A stretch of 64,000 bases of DNA, from contig CABXZD010000002.1 in assembly GCA_902516465.1 (NCBI GenBank), positions 62,001 to 126,000 of the forward strand. The letters are read 5' to 3'. Numbering within the stretch: the stretch's first letter is position 1; the number at the start of each line of letters is the position of its first letter. The notes beneath the pieces were generated by a model. The model had not been told where the DNA came from, did no database searches, and saw only the letters and a program-made list of their open reading frames with translations. Source of the stretch: an uncultured Pelagibacteraceae bacterium (GTDB lineage: Bacteria > Pseudomonadota > Alphaproteobacteria > Pelagibacterales > Pelagibacteraceae). Below, one piece after another: positions 55,856-64,000 of this stretch. The position numbers and the translations under genes were made by a program.

Positions 55856-56957
55856 CGTCAATCAACAAGATCTTCAACAAGCATTGAATTATTGTCAAGG
55901 TGTTATTGAAAAAAGAAGTACTCTTCCAATATTATCTAATATATTGCTTGAGGCACAAAACTCTAATTTAACTATAACTGCAACAGACCTGGATTTAATA
56001 TTTATTCACCGGTTGAATAATATAGAAGTTTTTGAACAGGGTAAGATAACTACTGTTTCCTCTATTATGTATGATATAGTGAGAAAGTTCTCTTCAGGTA
56101 AAAAAATCAATTTAACATTAAATGATTCTAGTAAATTACATATTGAGTCTGAAAAATCCTTTTTTAATTTGAATACCTTAAGTGCTTCTGAATTTCCTTT
56201 GACCGATGAAGATTTTAATGAAAACCAATTTTCGATAAAATCTAAACAATTATTAAAATTATTAAACAAATGTAAATTTTCGATTTCTAGCGATGAAACT
56301 AGACATTATCTAAGTGGGATATATTTACACCAAACTGAGGTAGAGGACAAAAGTTATTTAACTGCAGTAGCTACTGATAGTCACCGAATGTCTATATCTA
56401 AAATTAGATTAGAAGAGCGGATTGATTTTGAACCAATTATATTACCTAAAAAGACTATTTTTCAGTTATGCTCTTTGTTAGATAGTTATGATGGAGATGT
56501 TAAAATTTCAAACATAAAGTCAAAAATAAAATTTGAGCTCAATAATAGTGTTTTAATTTCTAAATTAATTGATGGAAAGTTTCCAAATTATATCCAGGTA
56601 ATTCCAAAAAACAATCAGAAAAAATTAGAGATAAATTTAAAAATATTTTTGGACTCTGTGGACAGGGTTGCCTCTGTATCTTTGGACAAAAAAGATGGTG
56701 TTAAGTTTAATTTAACAAAAGATATTTTAAATTTATCTGTAAATAATACAAATAGTGGAGATGGGAAGGAAACTTTAGTTGTAAAATTTGACCATGATTT
56801 AGAAATTAGTTTTAATTCGAGATATCTAATCGATATTGCATCTCAAATTATTGGAGAAAAAATAGAGATATTTTTTAATGACACAGGTTCACCAGCGTTA
56901 ATAAAAGATCCAGGAGATTTTGATAGTATTTTTGTTGTTATGCCAATGAAAGGCTAA
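55845..56957 (+). CDS. dnaN: DNA polymerase III beta sliding clamp
   Basis: The ring clamp for DNA polymerase. The product has 370 residues with three repeated clamp domains; recognisable points are LPILSNILLEA, the TAVATDSHRMSIS segment of the middle domain and the C-terminal SPALIKDPGDFDSIFVVMPM (usually ...YVVMPMR). It converges on plsC, with stop codons sharing 4 bases (CTAA). recF, often next, is not here. Confidence 0.97.
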   Translation: MKFNVNQQDLQQALNYCQGVIEKRSTLPILSNILLEAQNSNLTITATDLDLIFIHRLNNIEVFEQGKITTVSSIMYDIVRKFSSGKKINLTLNDSSKLHIESEKSFFNLNTLSASEFPLTDEDFNENQFSIKSKQLLKLLNKCKFSISSDETRHYLSGIYLHQTEVEDKSYLTAVATDSHRMSISKIRLEERIDFEPIILPKKTIFQLCSLLDSYDGDVKISNIKSKIKFELNNSVLISKLIDGKFPNYIQVIPKNNQKKLEINLKIFLDSVDRVASVSLDKKDGVKFNLTKDILNLSVNNTNSGDGKETLVVKFDHDLEISFNSRYLIDIASQIIGEKIEIFFNDTGSPALIKDPGDFDSIFVVMPMKG

Positions 56958-57655
56958 TTTAATAAATTAAGTTCTGAGTAAATATTGTTTTCTAAAATTT
57001 TAATAAATTCATCTTTTTGAAGACCAGATGGTATTGGCTCTAAAATTGAAATAATTATAGTTTTATTTGGAATCTTCAAACCCTTTTTTGGCCAAACATA
57101 TCCTGAATTAATTGCAATTGGCTGACATTTAATCTTCAATTCAGAATATACTCTTGATACGCCTTTCTTAAATTGAGGTCTTTCATTCGGTAAGGCTCTT
57201 GTGCCTTGAGGAAAAATTATTAAAGGGCGATCTGAATTAACTAACGTTTTTTGAATATCATCCAAAAATCCTAGATTATCTCTCGTTATTTTATTTCTTT
57301 TTACTGAAATAGATCCGATTTTTTTTAAGTACCAACCAAAAACTGGTATTAAAGTTAATTCTTTTTTAAGAATAAAAATTGGTGAATTAAAAATAGTTTG
57401 CAAGTAAAAAGTCTCAAACATTGATTGATGAGATGAAGCTATAAAAAATTTATCATTATTAACAATGTTTCCCTCCCCTTTGATAATTATCTTAGTTGAC
57501 ATAAAAAATTTTAAACAAAAACCTGCCCAATATCCCATCAGTTTTCCACCAAACAGAGTAATTTTTTGGGGTAAGAAAAATGAAGGCAAAAAAATTATTG
57601 ATATAAATGTTATTCCAAAAAAAAAGAAAATCGAAAATATTGAGTTTCTTATCAT
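56954..57655 (-). CDS. plsC: 1-acyl-sn-glycerol-3-phosphate acyltransferase
   Basis: Forms phosphatidic acid in membrane lipid synthesis. The product has 233 residues, with an N-terminal hydrophobic segment. The first acyltransferase block is ASSHQSMFETF (His-X4-Glu; the Glu variant replaces the usual Asp). The second block reads FPQGTRALP where FPEGTR is usual, so Glu is replaced by Gln. The final segment GVSRVYSELKIKCQPIAIN fits PlsC. The product is probably active but with atypical residues. It is last in argH-lptM-lysA-plsC. Confidence 0.88.
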   Translation of the reverse strand: MIRNSIFSIFFFFGITFISIIFLPSFFLPQKITLFGGKLMGYWAGFCLKFFMSTKIIIKGEGNIVNNDKFFIASSHQSMFETFYLQTIFNSPIFILKKELTLIPVFGWYLKKIGSISVKRNKITRDNLGFLDDIQKTLVNSDRPLIIFPQGTRALPNERPQFKKGVSRVYSELKIKCQPIAINSGYVWPKKGLKIPNKTIIISILEPIPSGLQKDEFIKILENNIYSELNLLN

Positions 57656-57667
57656 TAATATATGAAG

Positions 57668-58882
57668 CTAAATTAAATCTTTATATTTTTGCCTTTTTTT
57701 AATAACTCTTATCTTAGATTTTTTAATAATTAACTCTAAAGGTTTAAGTCTTAAATTGTAGTTAGAGCTAAGAGACATTCCATAAGCACCCACATCACAG
57801 ATTGCTATGATATCTTTCTCTTTTAATTTTTGAAATTTTTTTAAGGTTATGAATTTGTCAGTGCTTTCACAAATTGGTCCAACAAATTCATAATTTTTTT
57901 TGTTTTGTTTACCTATTTTTTTTGAGGGTAAAATTTTATGAGTAGCACCATATAAAGCTGGTCTCATCAAATCGTTCATTGCTGCATCCAAAATGATAAA
58001 ATTTTTGTTTTTTGTTTCTTTTATGTAAATAATTTTAGAGATCAATGTTCCAGTGTTTCCTATAATAGATCTTCCCGGTTCAAAAATTATTTTTGATTTA
58101 TGTTTTTTTAGAAATCTTTTTATTGCAAAGTTATATTTTTTGTAATTTAGTTTTTTGTTTTTGTCGTTATAAGAAATACCCATGCCTCCGCCCAAATCAA
58201 TAAATTCAAATTTATAATTTGTTTTATTGATAATTTTGTCAATTACTTTTAGCATTCTTTCATATGGCTTGTGATTTAAAATTTGGCTTCCAATGTGAAC
58301 ACTTAAGCAACTTAATAGAATATTTCTAGAATTTTTACAATATTTTACAAGATCTATAAATGTTTTTTCATTAACACCAAACTTATTTTCTTTTTTTCCA
58401 GTAGATATTTGGCTTAAAGTTTTTGCGTCAGTATTTGGATTTAAGCGAATACCTATTTTAATTTTCTTTTTTTTTAGTTTTGCAATCCTATTTATTTCTT
58501 TAATTTCACTTTTAGACTCTGCATTTATAAGCAGTATTTTTTTTTCAATAGCATAAATTATTTCATTTGAAGTTTTGCCAACTCCTGAAAAAACTATTTT
58601 TTTGGGATTAATTCCAGCTTTAATTGCAGTCATTAATTCTCCTATTGATACAACATCTGCACCTAATCCAAATTTCTTTATTTCTTTAATCAAACTTACA
58701 TTTGAGTTTGATTTAACAGAAAAACATATCAATGGTGAAAAAGATTTAAAATTTTTTTTAAAATTATTAATATTTGTCCTTAATTGATTATAGGAATAGC
58801 TATAAGTTGGTGTACCATACTTTTTGGCTATATTTTCTATACTAATTTTTTCAATTACCAATTTCTTATTGATGTATTTCAT
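57668..58882 (-). CDS. lysA: Diaminopimelate decarboxylase
   Basis: The PLP-dependent last step of lysine synthesis. The product has 404 residues. The PLP Lys is in ICFSVKSNSNVSL near residue 57; HIGSQI, LGGGMGISY and FEPGRSIIGNTG bind substrate and cofactor; the C-terminal CESTDKF and CDVGAYGMSLSSNYN supply catalytic Cys and Tyr regions. The ATG overlaps the lptM stop by one base (TAATG). Confidence 0.97.
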   Translation of the reverse strand: MKYINKKLVIEKISIENIAKKYGTPTYSYSYNQLRTNINNFKKNFKSFSPLICFSVKSNSNVSLIKEIKKFGLGADVVSIGELMTAIKAGINPKKIVFSGVGKTSNEIIYAIEKKILLINAESKSEIKEINRIAKLKKKKIKIGIRLNPNTDAKTLSQISTGKKENKFGVNEKTFIDLVKYCKNSRNILLSCLSVHIGSQILNHKPYERMLKVIDKIINKTNYKFEFIDLGGGMGISYNDKNKKLNYKKYNFAIKRFLKKHKSKIIFEPGRSIIGNTGTLISKIIYIKETKNKNFIILDAAMNDLMRPALYGATHKILPSKKIGKQNKKNYEFVGPICESTDKFITLKKFQKLKEKDIIAICDVGAYGMSLSSNYNLRLKPLELIIKKSKIRVIKKRQKYKDLI

Positions 58883-59016
58883 TAAATTTTATTTATTAAA
58901 GTATTTTGATATTCTACTTTTTTTTTTGAATCGTTATAAACAGGATCTCCTTTTTTTCCACAAGAGATAATCGTGGAAAATAAAAATAAAATTAATATAA
59001 TTTTTTTAACCATCAT
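58882..59016 (-). CDS. lptM: Small lipoprotein LptM (YifL-like)
   Basis: A 44-residue lipoprotein (43 if the second of two adjacent ATGs, at 59013, is used). It has a lipoprotein signal peptide, IILILFLFSTIISCGKKGDP, with the lipobox Cys near residue 19 followed by the family hallmark CGxKGxP. In E. coli LptM (YifL) stabilises the mature LptD/LptE translocon. Between argH and lysA is its classical alphaproteobacterial position; it overlaps both by one base. lptE lies elsewhere in this window. Confidence 0.85.
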   Translation of the reverse strand: MMVKKIILILFLFSTIISCGKKGDPVYNDSKKKVEYQNTLINKI

Positions 59017-60401
59017 TATTTTTTATATTTCATTATCATTTTTTTAATATTACCAAAAGCAGTTCCCCCATAAGATTTTTTAGAGTCTACTGAATGTTTT
59101 AAATCAAAAACCTTAAAAACATCTTTAGTTAGCCTTGGTTCAATTTTTTTGAGTTCTTTAAGAGTTAATTCGTCAAGATTTTTTCTCTTTTTTTCTGCTA
59201 AATTAACTATATTAGCTGTTTTTGAATACGCATCTCTGAAGGACATTGCATGATTTTTTACAAGATAATCAGCCAGATCAGTAGCGGTAATATAACCAAA
59301 GTTTGTAAGTTCAAACATTCTTTTTTTGTTAGGGCTTATGTTTTTGATAATTTCATCAAATATTTTTAAACAGTCTAGAAGCGTATCATTTGATCTGAAA
59401 ATTATTTCTTTATCATCTTGTAGGTCTTTAAAATATGATAAAGGTAAACCTTTTAAAATAGTAAACATAGATAATAAATTACCATAAATGACTCCAGATT
59501 TTCCTCTAAGGAATTCTAACAGATCGGGGTTTTTCTTTTGGGGCATTATAGATGAACCCGTAACTATCTTATCTGATAAATTTATTAATCTAAAGCCTTC
59601 TGAGTTCCAAATAATAAGATCTTCAGCAATTCTTGAGATATGCATTGAACATACTGAAGAGCTATACAAAAAATCTAAAACAAAATCTCTGTCTGAAATA
59701 GTATCAATAGAGTTATTTGTAGGTCTTTTAAATTTAAGTTTTTTACTTGTATAAATTCTATCAATGTTAAAAGACGTTCCTGATATTGCAGCAACACCCA
59801 AAGGGTTTTCATCTAAATTATGCAAATTATCGTTAAATCTTTTTTTATCTCTATTAAGCATTTCTACGTAAGCCATTAAATAATGTGCAAAAGAAATAGC
59901 TTGAGCACTTTTTAAATGTGTAAAGCCAGGCATGATAGTTTTTATATTTTTTTCTGCTAGCTTTAAAATACTTTTAATTATTTTATCTATTATAGATCTT
60001 ATCTCTATAGTTGATGATTTGATCCAAATTTTCAAATCAGTAATAACTTGATCATTTCTTGATCTTGCAGTGTGTATGTAGCCAGCCTCTACCCCAATTA
60101 TTTGAAAGAGTCTTTTCTCAATGTTCATATGAATATCTTCATATTTTTTATTAAATTCAAATTTTTTTTTAGTTATCTCTTTTTCTATTCTATTCAATCC
60201 ATAGACAATTTTATTCTTAACTTTGAAGGAAATTATTTTTTGTTTAAATAACATCTCTACATGAGCAATAGATACAGCTATATCTTGTTTATAAAGCCTT
60301 TTATCAATATCTATTGAGCTTCCAACTTTTTGAAAAAGTAAGGAAGGAGTACCTTTGATTCTTCTACCCCATATTGCCCGGTTGTTTTTATTTTTTGTCA
60401 T
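59016..60401 (-). CDS. argH: Argininosuccinate lyase
   Basis: Cleaves argininosuccinate to arginine and fumarate. The product has 461 residues, normal length. The fumarase-superfamily signature is GSSIMPQKKNPD near residue 278; HTARSRNDQV, TIMPGFTHLKSAQ and the N-terminal IWGRRIKG are intact. It opens argH-lptM-lysA-plsC and is divergent from the TlpA-like gene across 24 bases. Confidence 0.97.
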   Translation of the reverse strand: MTKNKNNRAIWGRRIKGTPSLLFQKVGSSIDIDKRLYKQDIAVSIAHVEMLFKQKIISFKVKNKIVYGLNRIEKEITKKKFEFNKKYEDIHMNIEKRLFQIIGVEAGYIHTARSRNDQVITDLKIWIKSSTIEIRSIIDKIIKSILKLAEKNIKTIMPGFTHLKSAQAISFAHYLMAYVEMLNRDKKRFNDNLHNLDENPLGVAAISGTSFNIDRIYTSKKLKFKRPTNNSIDTISDRDFVLDFLYSSSVCSMHISRIAEDLIIWNSEGFRLINLSDKIVTGSSIMPQKKNPDLLEFLRGKSGVIYGNLLSMFTILKGLPLSYFKDLQDDKEIIFRSNDTLLDCLKIFDEIIKNISPNKKRMFELTNFGYITATDLADYLVKNHAMSFRDAYSKTANIVNLAEKKRKNLDELTLKELKKIEPRLTKDVFKVFDLKHSVDSKKSYGGTAFGNIKKMIMKYKK

Positions 60402-60425
60402 GATAATTAATTATACCTTTTTAAT

Positions 60426-60935
60426 ATGAGATTTTTAATAATATTTATCTTTTTTATATCTAATTCTTTTGCTGATGAGAAAAAGAATATAAAAAATCTT
60501 GTTATCAATAAGCAACTAAAAAAATATGATACTATAACGTTTTTAAATGCTAAAAGTAAGAAAATAGACCTGAATGATTACAAAGGAAATTTAATTTTAC
60601 TGAATTTTTGGGCAACTTGGTGCGCTCCTTGTCGAGAAGAAATGCCCTCTTTGGACTCCTTACAAGTTCAAGAAAATTTTGATAATTTAAAAATATTTGC
60701 AATAAATATTGGAAAAGAGGATGAAAAAAAAGCTATAGAGTTTTTTGAAGATTTAAAAATTGAAAATTTAAAATTATATTTTGATCATCCAATCACCTTA
60801 GCAAAAAAATTTAAACTTAGAGGAATACCAACATCAATTTTAATAAATAAAGAGGGATTGGAGTTTGCAAGAATTATCGGATCAACTGATTTTAATGATA
60901 GAAAATTTATAGAATGGTTAAAAGACTATAATTAA
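60426..60935 (+). CDS. TlpA-like thioredoxin-fold protein
   Basis: A 169-residue periplasmic thiol-disulfide protein. Signal peptide FLIIFIFFISNSFA, then a thioredoxin fold with the redox motif FWATWCAPCREEMPSL (CxxC near residues 64-67) and GIPTSILINKEG near 140, including the cis-Pro. TlpA proteins act in cytochrome maturation and disulfide reduction. The location next to argH and divergent from it is its common alphaproteobacterial place. The stop shares TTAA with the convergent HIG1 gene. Confidence 0.9.
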   Translation: MRFLIIFIFFISNSFADEKKNIKNLVINKQLKKYDTITFLNAKSKKIDLNDYKGNLILLNFWATWCAPCREEMPSLDSLQVQENFDNLKIFAINIGKEDEKKAIEFFEDLKIENLKLYFDHPITLAKKFKLRGIPTSILINKEGLEFARIIGSTDFNDRKFIEWLKDYN

Positions 60936-61135
60936 TTTTTAAAAAAATATGCAAAACCTACCAAAGCAATTACAGCTATAAACTGAAGCAAAACTCTCAA
61001 TTGCATTAATTTATTTGAATATTTTTTACTTGTTTCCCCACCCTTGAACAAAGTTCCAATTCCAAGTATTAGAACTATACCAACTGCTATTAATAAAGTG
61101 ATTGATAAGATTTTTACAATTATTCCAGAAATCAT
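60932..61135 (-). CDS. HIG1-domain twin-transmembrane protein
   Basis: A 67-residue protein from ATG 61135 (the frame opens earlier but would overlap the divergent esterase). Two membrane helices (IIVKILSITLLIAVGIVLILG and VLLQFIAVIALVGFAYFF) flank GTLFKGGETSKKYSNKLMQLR. The loop with KYSNKLMQLRVLLQ is typical of the HIG1/twin-TM family, which in mitochondria supports respiratory supercomplexes. Function in SAR11 is unknown. Confidence 0.85.
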   Translation of the reverse strand: MISGIIVKILSITLLIAVGIVLILGIGTLFKGGETSKKYSNKLMQLRVLLQFIAVIALVGFAYFFKN

Positions 61136-61184
61136 GTAAGTATTGTAAAGTCTTTTAATTATAAAAAAACATAAATAATACGGT

Positions 61185-61838
61185 ATGACATTTTGTCTAG
61201 ACTCAAACATAATTGAACCTGAGAAAGGAAAAGAAATCAAAAAAGCAATCATTTTACTTCATGGATATGGAGGAGATGGAAAAGACATAAGTATGCTTTC
61301 ATTGAATTGGAAAAGGCACTTACCCGATACGATCTTTATTTGCCCTAATGGACATGAACGATGCTCAATAAATCCATCAGGCTTTCAGTGGTTTGATTTA
61401 ACAAAAGATGATCCAAATTATATTATAAAGGAAAGTATTAAAGCAGAAAAAGTATTAAATAAATTCATTAGCGAGGTTAAGAAGGAATTTAATTTAGAAA
61501 ATAAAAAAATCTGTTTATCGGGTTTTAGTCAAGGTTGTATGATGTCAATAAATTTAGGCTTAACATCTGAGGAAGAATATAATTGTATTATAGGTTTCTC
61601 AGGTAAGATCATTAATAAAAAAGATTTAAAAACTAGGATAAGGTCATCAACAAGAACCTTATTAGTACATGGAGAGTCGGATCAAGTTGTCTCACCTAAA
61701 TTTATGTTAGAAGCAAAAGATTTTTTTATAAGAAGTAATATTGAAATTGAGACACATTTAGTTAAAAATTGTGATCATCATATTCCTCTTGAAGCCTCAA
61801 GTATAGCATTAAATTATATTTTAAAAAAAAATTTATAG
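61185..61838 (+). CDS. Alpha/beta-hydrolase (carboxylesterase/phospholipase family)
   Basis: A 217-residue soluble esterase of the YpfH-like family. ILLHGYGGDGKD (oxyanion region) near residue 25, nucleophile Ser in LSGFSQGCMMSI near 112, Asp in LLVHGESDQVVSP near 160, and His in CDHHIPLEA near 200 form a full catalytic triad. Substrate unknown; such enzymes hydrolyse short acyl esters or lysophospholipids. Confidence 0.9.
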   Translation: MTFCLDSNIIEPEKGKEIKKAIILLHGYGGDGKDISMLSLNWKRHLPDTIFICPNGHERCSINPSGFQWFDLTKDDPNYIIKESIKAEKVLNKFISEVKKEFNLENKKICLSGFSQGCMMSINLGLTSEEEYNCIIGFSGKIINKKDLKTRIRSSTRTLLVHGESDQVVSPKFMLEAKDFFIRSNIEIETHLVKNCDHHIPLEASSIALNYILKKNL

Positions 61839-61895
61839 TTGCTAAACATTGAAATTAATTTTTATTTAAGCTAAGATTTATTTAGAATTAGCTTT

Positions 61896-62453
61896 ATGGA
61901 AAAAAATATGTCTTTAGAAAAATGCCCAGCATTAGTTTTAAATGCTGATTATAGACCTTTAAGCTATTACCCCTTATCTTTGTGGTCATGGCAAGACACG
62001 GTAAAATCTGTTTTTTTGGATAGAGTTATCATAGTAAGTAATTATGATAGGGTCGTAAGAAGTCCAACTTTTAGCATGCAATTACCAAGTGTTATTGCTC
62101 TTAAAGATTATATCGTCCCACAATCTAAACCAAGTTTTACGAGGTTTAATGTTTTTCTAAGAGATAAATTTTCATGTCAATACTGTGGAAGTAGTGAAGA
62201 ATTAACATTTGATCATTTGCTTCCAAGGTCAAAAGGTGGAGAAACCCACTGGAGTAACGTTGTAACAGCTTGTTCGGCATGTAATGTCAAAAAAGGGGGG
62301 AAATTACTTAAGACTTCAGGAATGAAGCTTACTCAATATCCTTATCAACCATCTACTGAAGACCTTCACCGTAATGGAAAAAATTTTCCGCCAAATTATT
62401 TACATAAAAGTTGGATGGATTATTTATATTGGGATGTAGAGCTTGAAGCTTAA
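61896..62453 (+). CDS. HNH endonuclease-domain protein
   Basis: A 185-residue protein of the conserved HNH family found in nearly all alphaproteobacteria: PALVLNADYRPLSYYPLSLWSW at the start and CQYCGSSEELTFDHLLPRSK followed by NVVTACSACNVKKGGK (HNH core with CxxC zinc pairs) near residues 103-135. The biological role is not established; it lies in single copy in core regions and shows no toxin or phage context here. Confidence 0.9.
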   Translation: MEKNMSLEKCPALVLNADYRPLSYYPLSLWSWQDTVKSVFLDRVIIVSNYDRVVRSPTFSMQLPSVIALKDYIVPQSKPSFTRFNVFLRDKFSCQYCGSSEELTFDHLLPRSKGGETHWSNVVTACSACNVKKGGKLLKTSGMKLTQYPYQPSTEDLHRNGKNFPPNYLHKSWMDYLYWDVELEA

Positions 62454-62455
62454 GA

Positions 62456-62986
62456 TTAAATTTTTTCAGAGATATTAATTGCTAATTTAGATCCAGTTTT
62501 GATAATTTTATCCATTATAGCATACAAGCCTTTCTTTGATGCGCCCTCCTCATAAGCAATTTCTTTATGATCTAATTCGTCTTGTCTGAATTTTGTTATT
62601 TTCTTTTTTAATTCTTTTTCATCAGGACCTAGCTGATTAATTTGATCTAAATAATGTTTATCAATAACTTCTTCAACAGATGCCGTACAAAGCATTGCAG
62701 CTTTTTTACCTAATAATGTTGAGCCAAAACCTAAACTAACTCCTAATAAATCCCATAATGGTAAAAATTTTGTTGGTTCAATATTTCTTTTTTTTATTTC
62801 TTTTTCAAAAAATTGACAATGTTCCATTTCATGTTCCTTCATATCTTCAATTGTTTTTTTTAAATTGTCATTTTTTACGATGGTGTTCAAAGCTAATAAT
62901 TGACCTTCATAAATTTTTACAGCGCCTCTTTCGCCGGCATGGTCAACTCTAATAAATTCTTGCACTTTTTTATCAGTCTTTTTCAT
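62456..62986 (-). CDS. coq7: Ubiquinone biosynthesis hydroxylase Coq7
   Basis: A diiron hydroxylase for the C6 hydroxylation of demethoxyubiquinone. The product has 176 residues. Diiron ligands are visible in HAGERGAVKIYEGQL, MKEHEMEHCQFF, ASVEEVIDKHYLDQ and RQDELDHKEIAYE (E-x-x-H pairs). It overlaps dsbB by 14 bases. With ubiB and ubiE the window holds three ubiquinone genes. Confidence 0.95.
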   Translation of the reverse strand: MKKTDKKVQEFIRVDHAGERGAVKIYEGQLLALNTIVKNDNLKKTIEDMKEHEMEHCQFFEKEIKKRNIEPTKFLPLWDLLGVSLGFGSTLLGKKAAMLCTASVEEVIDKHYLDQINQLGPDEKELKKKITKFRQDELDHKEIAYEEGASKKGLYAIMDKIIKTGSKLAINISEKI

Positions 62987-63455
62987 ATTTAGTATAAATT
63001 TTTAAAAGTGTTATAACTAACAATAAACTAATTACAATATTAATACTTGTAAGTGATAATCCAAAAATCCTAAATGTCACATCTTTACAGCTTATTGTTT
63101 TCTCACTTAATTGCTTAAGCAAATCTTCTTTGGTAAAACTTTCAGTTAAATTTTTTACCCCACAAATTGATGATTCTTGAAAAAAACCCTGCTCAATCCC
63201 ATAATGATAAAATGAAATCGCAAAAGAAAATATAAAAGTAAGAACTAATAATAAAACTAAGAATTTTTGATTTTTTTTAATTAAAAAGATTAACATTATG
63301 ATAAACATACTTAATCCATATGGAATTCTCTCTATCAAACATAAGTTGCAAGGCTGGTGTCCAAGAATGTATTCTATAAAAAAAGCAGAAATTAAAGAAA
63401 CAAAGCTAAATAGAAAAATTATTTTTAAATAAAATTCAGCTTTTAAATTAAACAT
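62973..63455 (-). CDS. dsbB: Disulfide bond formation protein B
   Basis: A four-helix membrane protein that reoxidises DsbA with ubiquinone as acceptor. The product has 160 residues. The first redox pair is GHQPCNLCLIERIPYG near residues 35-40; the second periplasmic loop has Cys residues in ESSICGVKNL and KTISCKDVTF. It sits with coq7 and a YqaA-like gene, consistent with alphaproteobacterial order. Confidence 0.9.
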   Translation of the reverse strand: MFNLKAEFYLKIIFLFSFVSLISAFFIEYILGHQPCNLCLIERIPYGLSMFIIMLIFLIKKNQKFLVLLLVLTFIFSFAISFYHYGIEQGFFQESSICGVKNLTESFTKEDLLKQLSEKTISCKDVTFRIFGLSLTSINIVISLLLVITLLKIYTKYEKD

Positions 63456-64000
63456 GAGATTTAAAAATCAGATAAATTACTGCGCTGACAATAACAATTA
63501 ATATCCCAATTACTGTAAACCATTTTGACCCATGTTTATCCATAAATTCAGTAAATAAGTCTCCAAATTTGTAAGAAAGATATGACACTAAAAAAAATCT
63601 TAATCCTCTAGATATTAAGCTTATCAAAATAAAGATTAAAAAGTTAAAACCTATGAGACCACTTGCTATAGTAAAAACTTTATAGGGAAGAGGGGTAAAA
63701 CCTGCTAAAAATAGTATTCCTAGCCAAGCATAAAAACCATCATTTCTCATCAAGTTTTGTTTTAAATTAAATAATTTATCATCATAATCATAAAAATTCA
63801 TAATGTGAGTTCCAAACTCAAAAAAGAATGCTCCAATTACATAACCAAGCACACCACCTAAAACTGAAAAAATTGTTGTTATAAGAAAAATTTTTATGAA
63901 ATCGTTTTTTTTTGAGATTACCATTGGAATAACCATAATATCTGGTGGAACAGGAAAAAATGAACTTTCAACAAATGACACAATCGCTAAGTAATATTTA
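63448..64000 (-). CDS. YqaA/DedA-like (SNARE-associated/VTT) membrane protein, partial
   Basis: The visible 184 codons are the C-terminal part; the frame is still open at base 64000, so the start is outside. The segment FVESSFFPVPPDIMVIPMVIS is the family hallmark (ESSFFPIPPD). Several membrane helices follow, with GFTPLPYKVFTIASGL and a C-terminal RGLRFFLVSYL. YqaA/DedA proteins act in lipid transport or membrane homeostasis. The GTG at 63981 is internal, not the start. Confidence 0.88.
   Translation of the reverse strand, partial: KYYLAIVSFVESSFFPVPPDIMVIPMVISKKNDFIKIFLITTIFSVLGGVLGYVIGAFFFEFGTHIMNFYDYDDKLFNLKQNLMRNDGFYAWLGILFLAGFTPLPYKVFTIASGLIGFNFLIFILISLISRGLRFFLVSYLSYKFGDLFTEFMDKHGSKWFTVIGILIVIVSAVIYLIFKSHV

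Noticed and set aside
61881-61897. TTTAGAATTAGCTTTAT before the HNH gene as a third Irr box
   Set aside because: Only the left half matches the two irr/katG operators; the right half is not palindromic.
1-64000. tRNA, rRNA, insertion sequence, prophage or defence genes
   Set aside because: Every gap is under 300 bases, none folds into a visible tRNA, and all coding regions are core chromosomal families; no transposase, integrase or toxin-antitoxin gene was seen.

Overview
The window is a stretch of a streamlined, very AT-rich alphaproteobacterial chromosome. It almost certainly belongs to the SAR11 clade (Pelagibacterales). The evidence is the strong A/T bias at third codon positions, Lys/Asn/Ile-rich proteins, almost no intergenic DNA (the largest gap is 277 bases, upstream of dnaA), frequent TTG and GTG starts, scarce Shine-Dalgarno sequences, a glycine/alanine-rich SAR11-type porin, and alphaproteobacterial gene neighbourhoods with several usual members missing. 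I support 71 protein genes, two of them cut by the window edges. I see no tRNA, rRNA, CRISPR array, insertion sequence, prophage or plasmid gene. This is core chromosome, not an accessory island.

Layout. 1-5187: parB end, then holA-lptE-leuS and a DUF3576 lipoprotein on the minus strand. 5188-6430: a well-expressed porin with a strong SD and a strong bidirectional terminator. 6428-11308: a mixed-strand block with a TPR-sulfotransferase, a ThiE-like protein, a YggS PLP protein, a YkuD protein, a winged-helix regulator, a tiny ArfA-like ribosome-rescue factor and a TPR-2OG oxygenase. 11367-17689: minus-strand run grpE-dnaK-dnaJ-small membrane protein-dapB-nth-PfkB kinase, with a sigma32-type promoter before dnaK. 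17726-23228: rdgB, a LpoA-like protein, rsmI, a BON lipoprotein and maeB. 23279-41426: mostly plus strand, murJ-trpS-nfu-bax-like, (deacetylase, minus), tsaB-fur-miaB-phoH-ybeY-lnt-metK and nusA-infB-rbfA-rpsO-pnp. 41477-44131: minus-strand fabA-fabB-fabI and a second small membrane protein. 44227-47818: irr, katG, an Asp/Asn hydroxylase-like protein and a DUF2061 protein, with two Irr-box-like palindromes. 47841-52958: minus-strand ubiE-ubiB-coaBC-dut-ThiF-SH3. 52991-56957: mutM, rpsT, dnaA, dnaN. 56954-60401: minus-strand argH-lptM-lysA-plsC. 60426-64000: a TlpA-like thioredoxin, HIG1 protein, esterase, HNH protein, coq7, dsbB and a YqaA-like protein.

How it fits together. The genes are housekeeping: replication and segregation (parB, holA, dnaA, dnaN), translation and RNA metabolism (leuS, trpS, infB, rbfA, rpsO, rpsT, pnp, miaB, tsaB, ybeY, rsmI), protein folding, envelope biogenesis (lptE, lptM, lnt, murJ, porin, BON protein), fatty acid synthesis, ubiquinone synthesis (ubiB, ubiE, coq7) and iron/peroxide control (fur, irr, katG).

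The most interesting observations are: a 35-residue TTG-started ArfA-like gene translationally coupled to a winged-helix regulator; two near-identical Irr-type operators before irr/fabA and katG; extreme compaction, with head-to-head genes that share start-codon palindromes or overlap by 47 bases and five convergent pairs that share stop codons; a five-copy CGAAA repeat immediately before pnp; an endonuclease III with non-standard cysteine spacing; and three small conserved-looking membrane or lipoprotein genes (near dapB, fabI and lysA).
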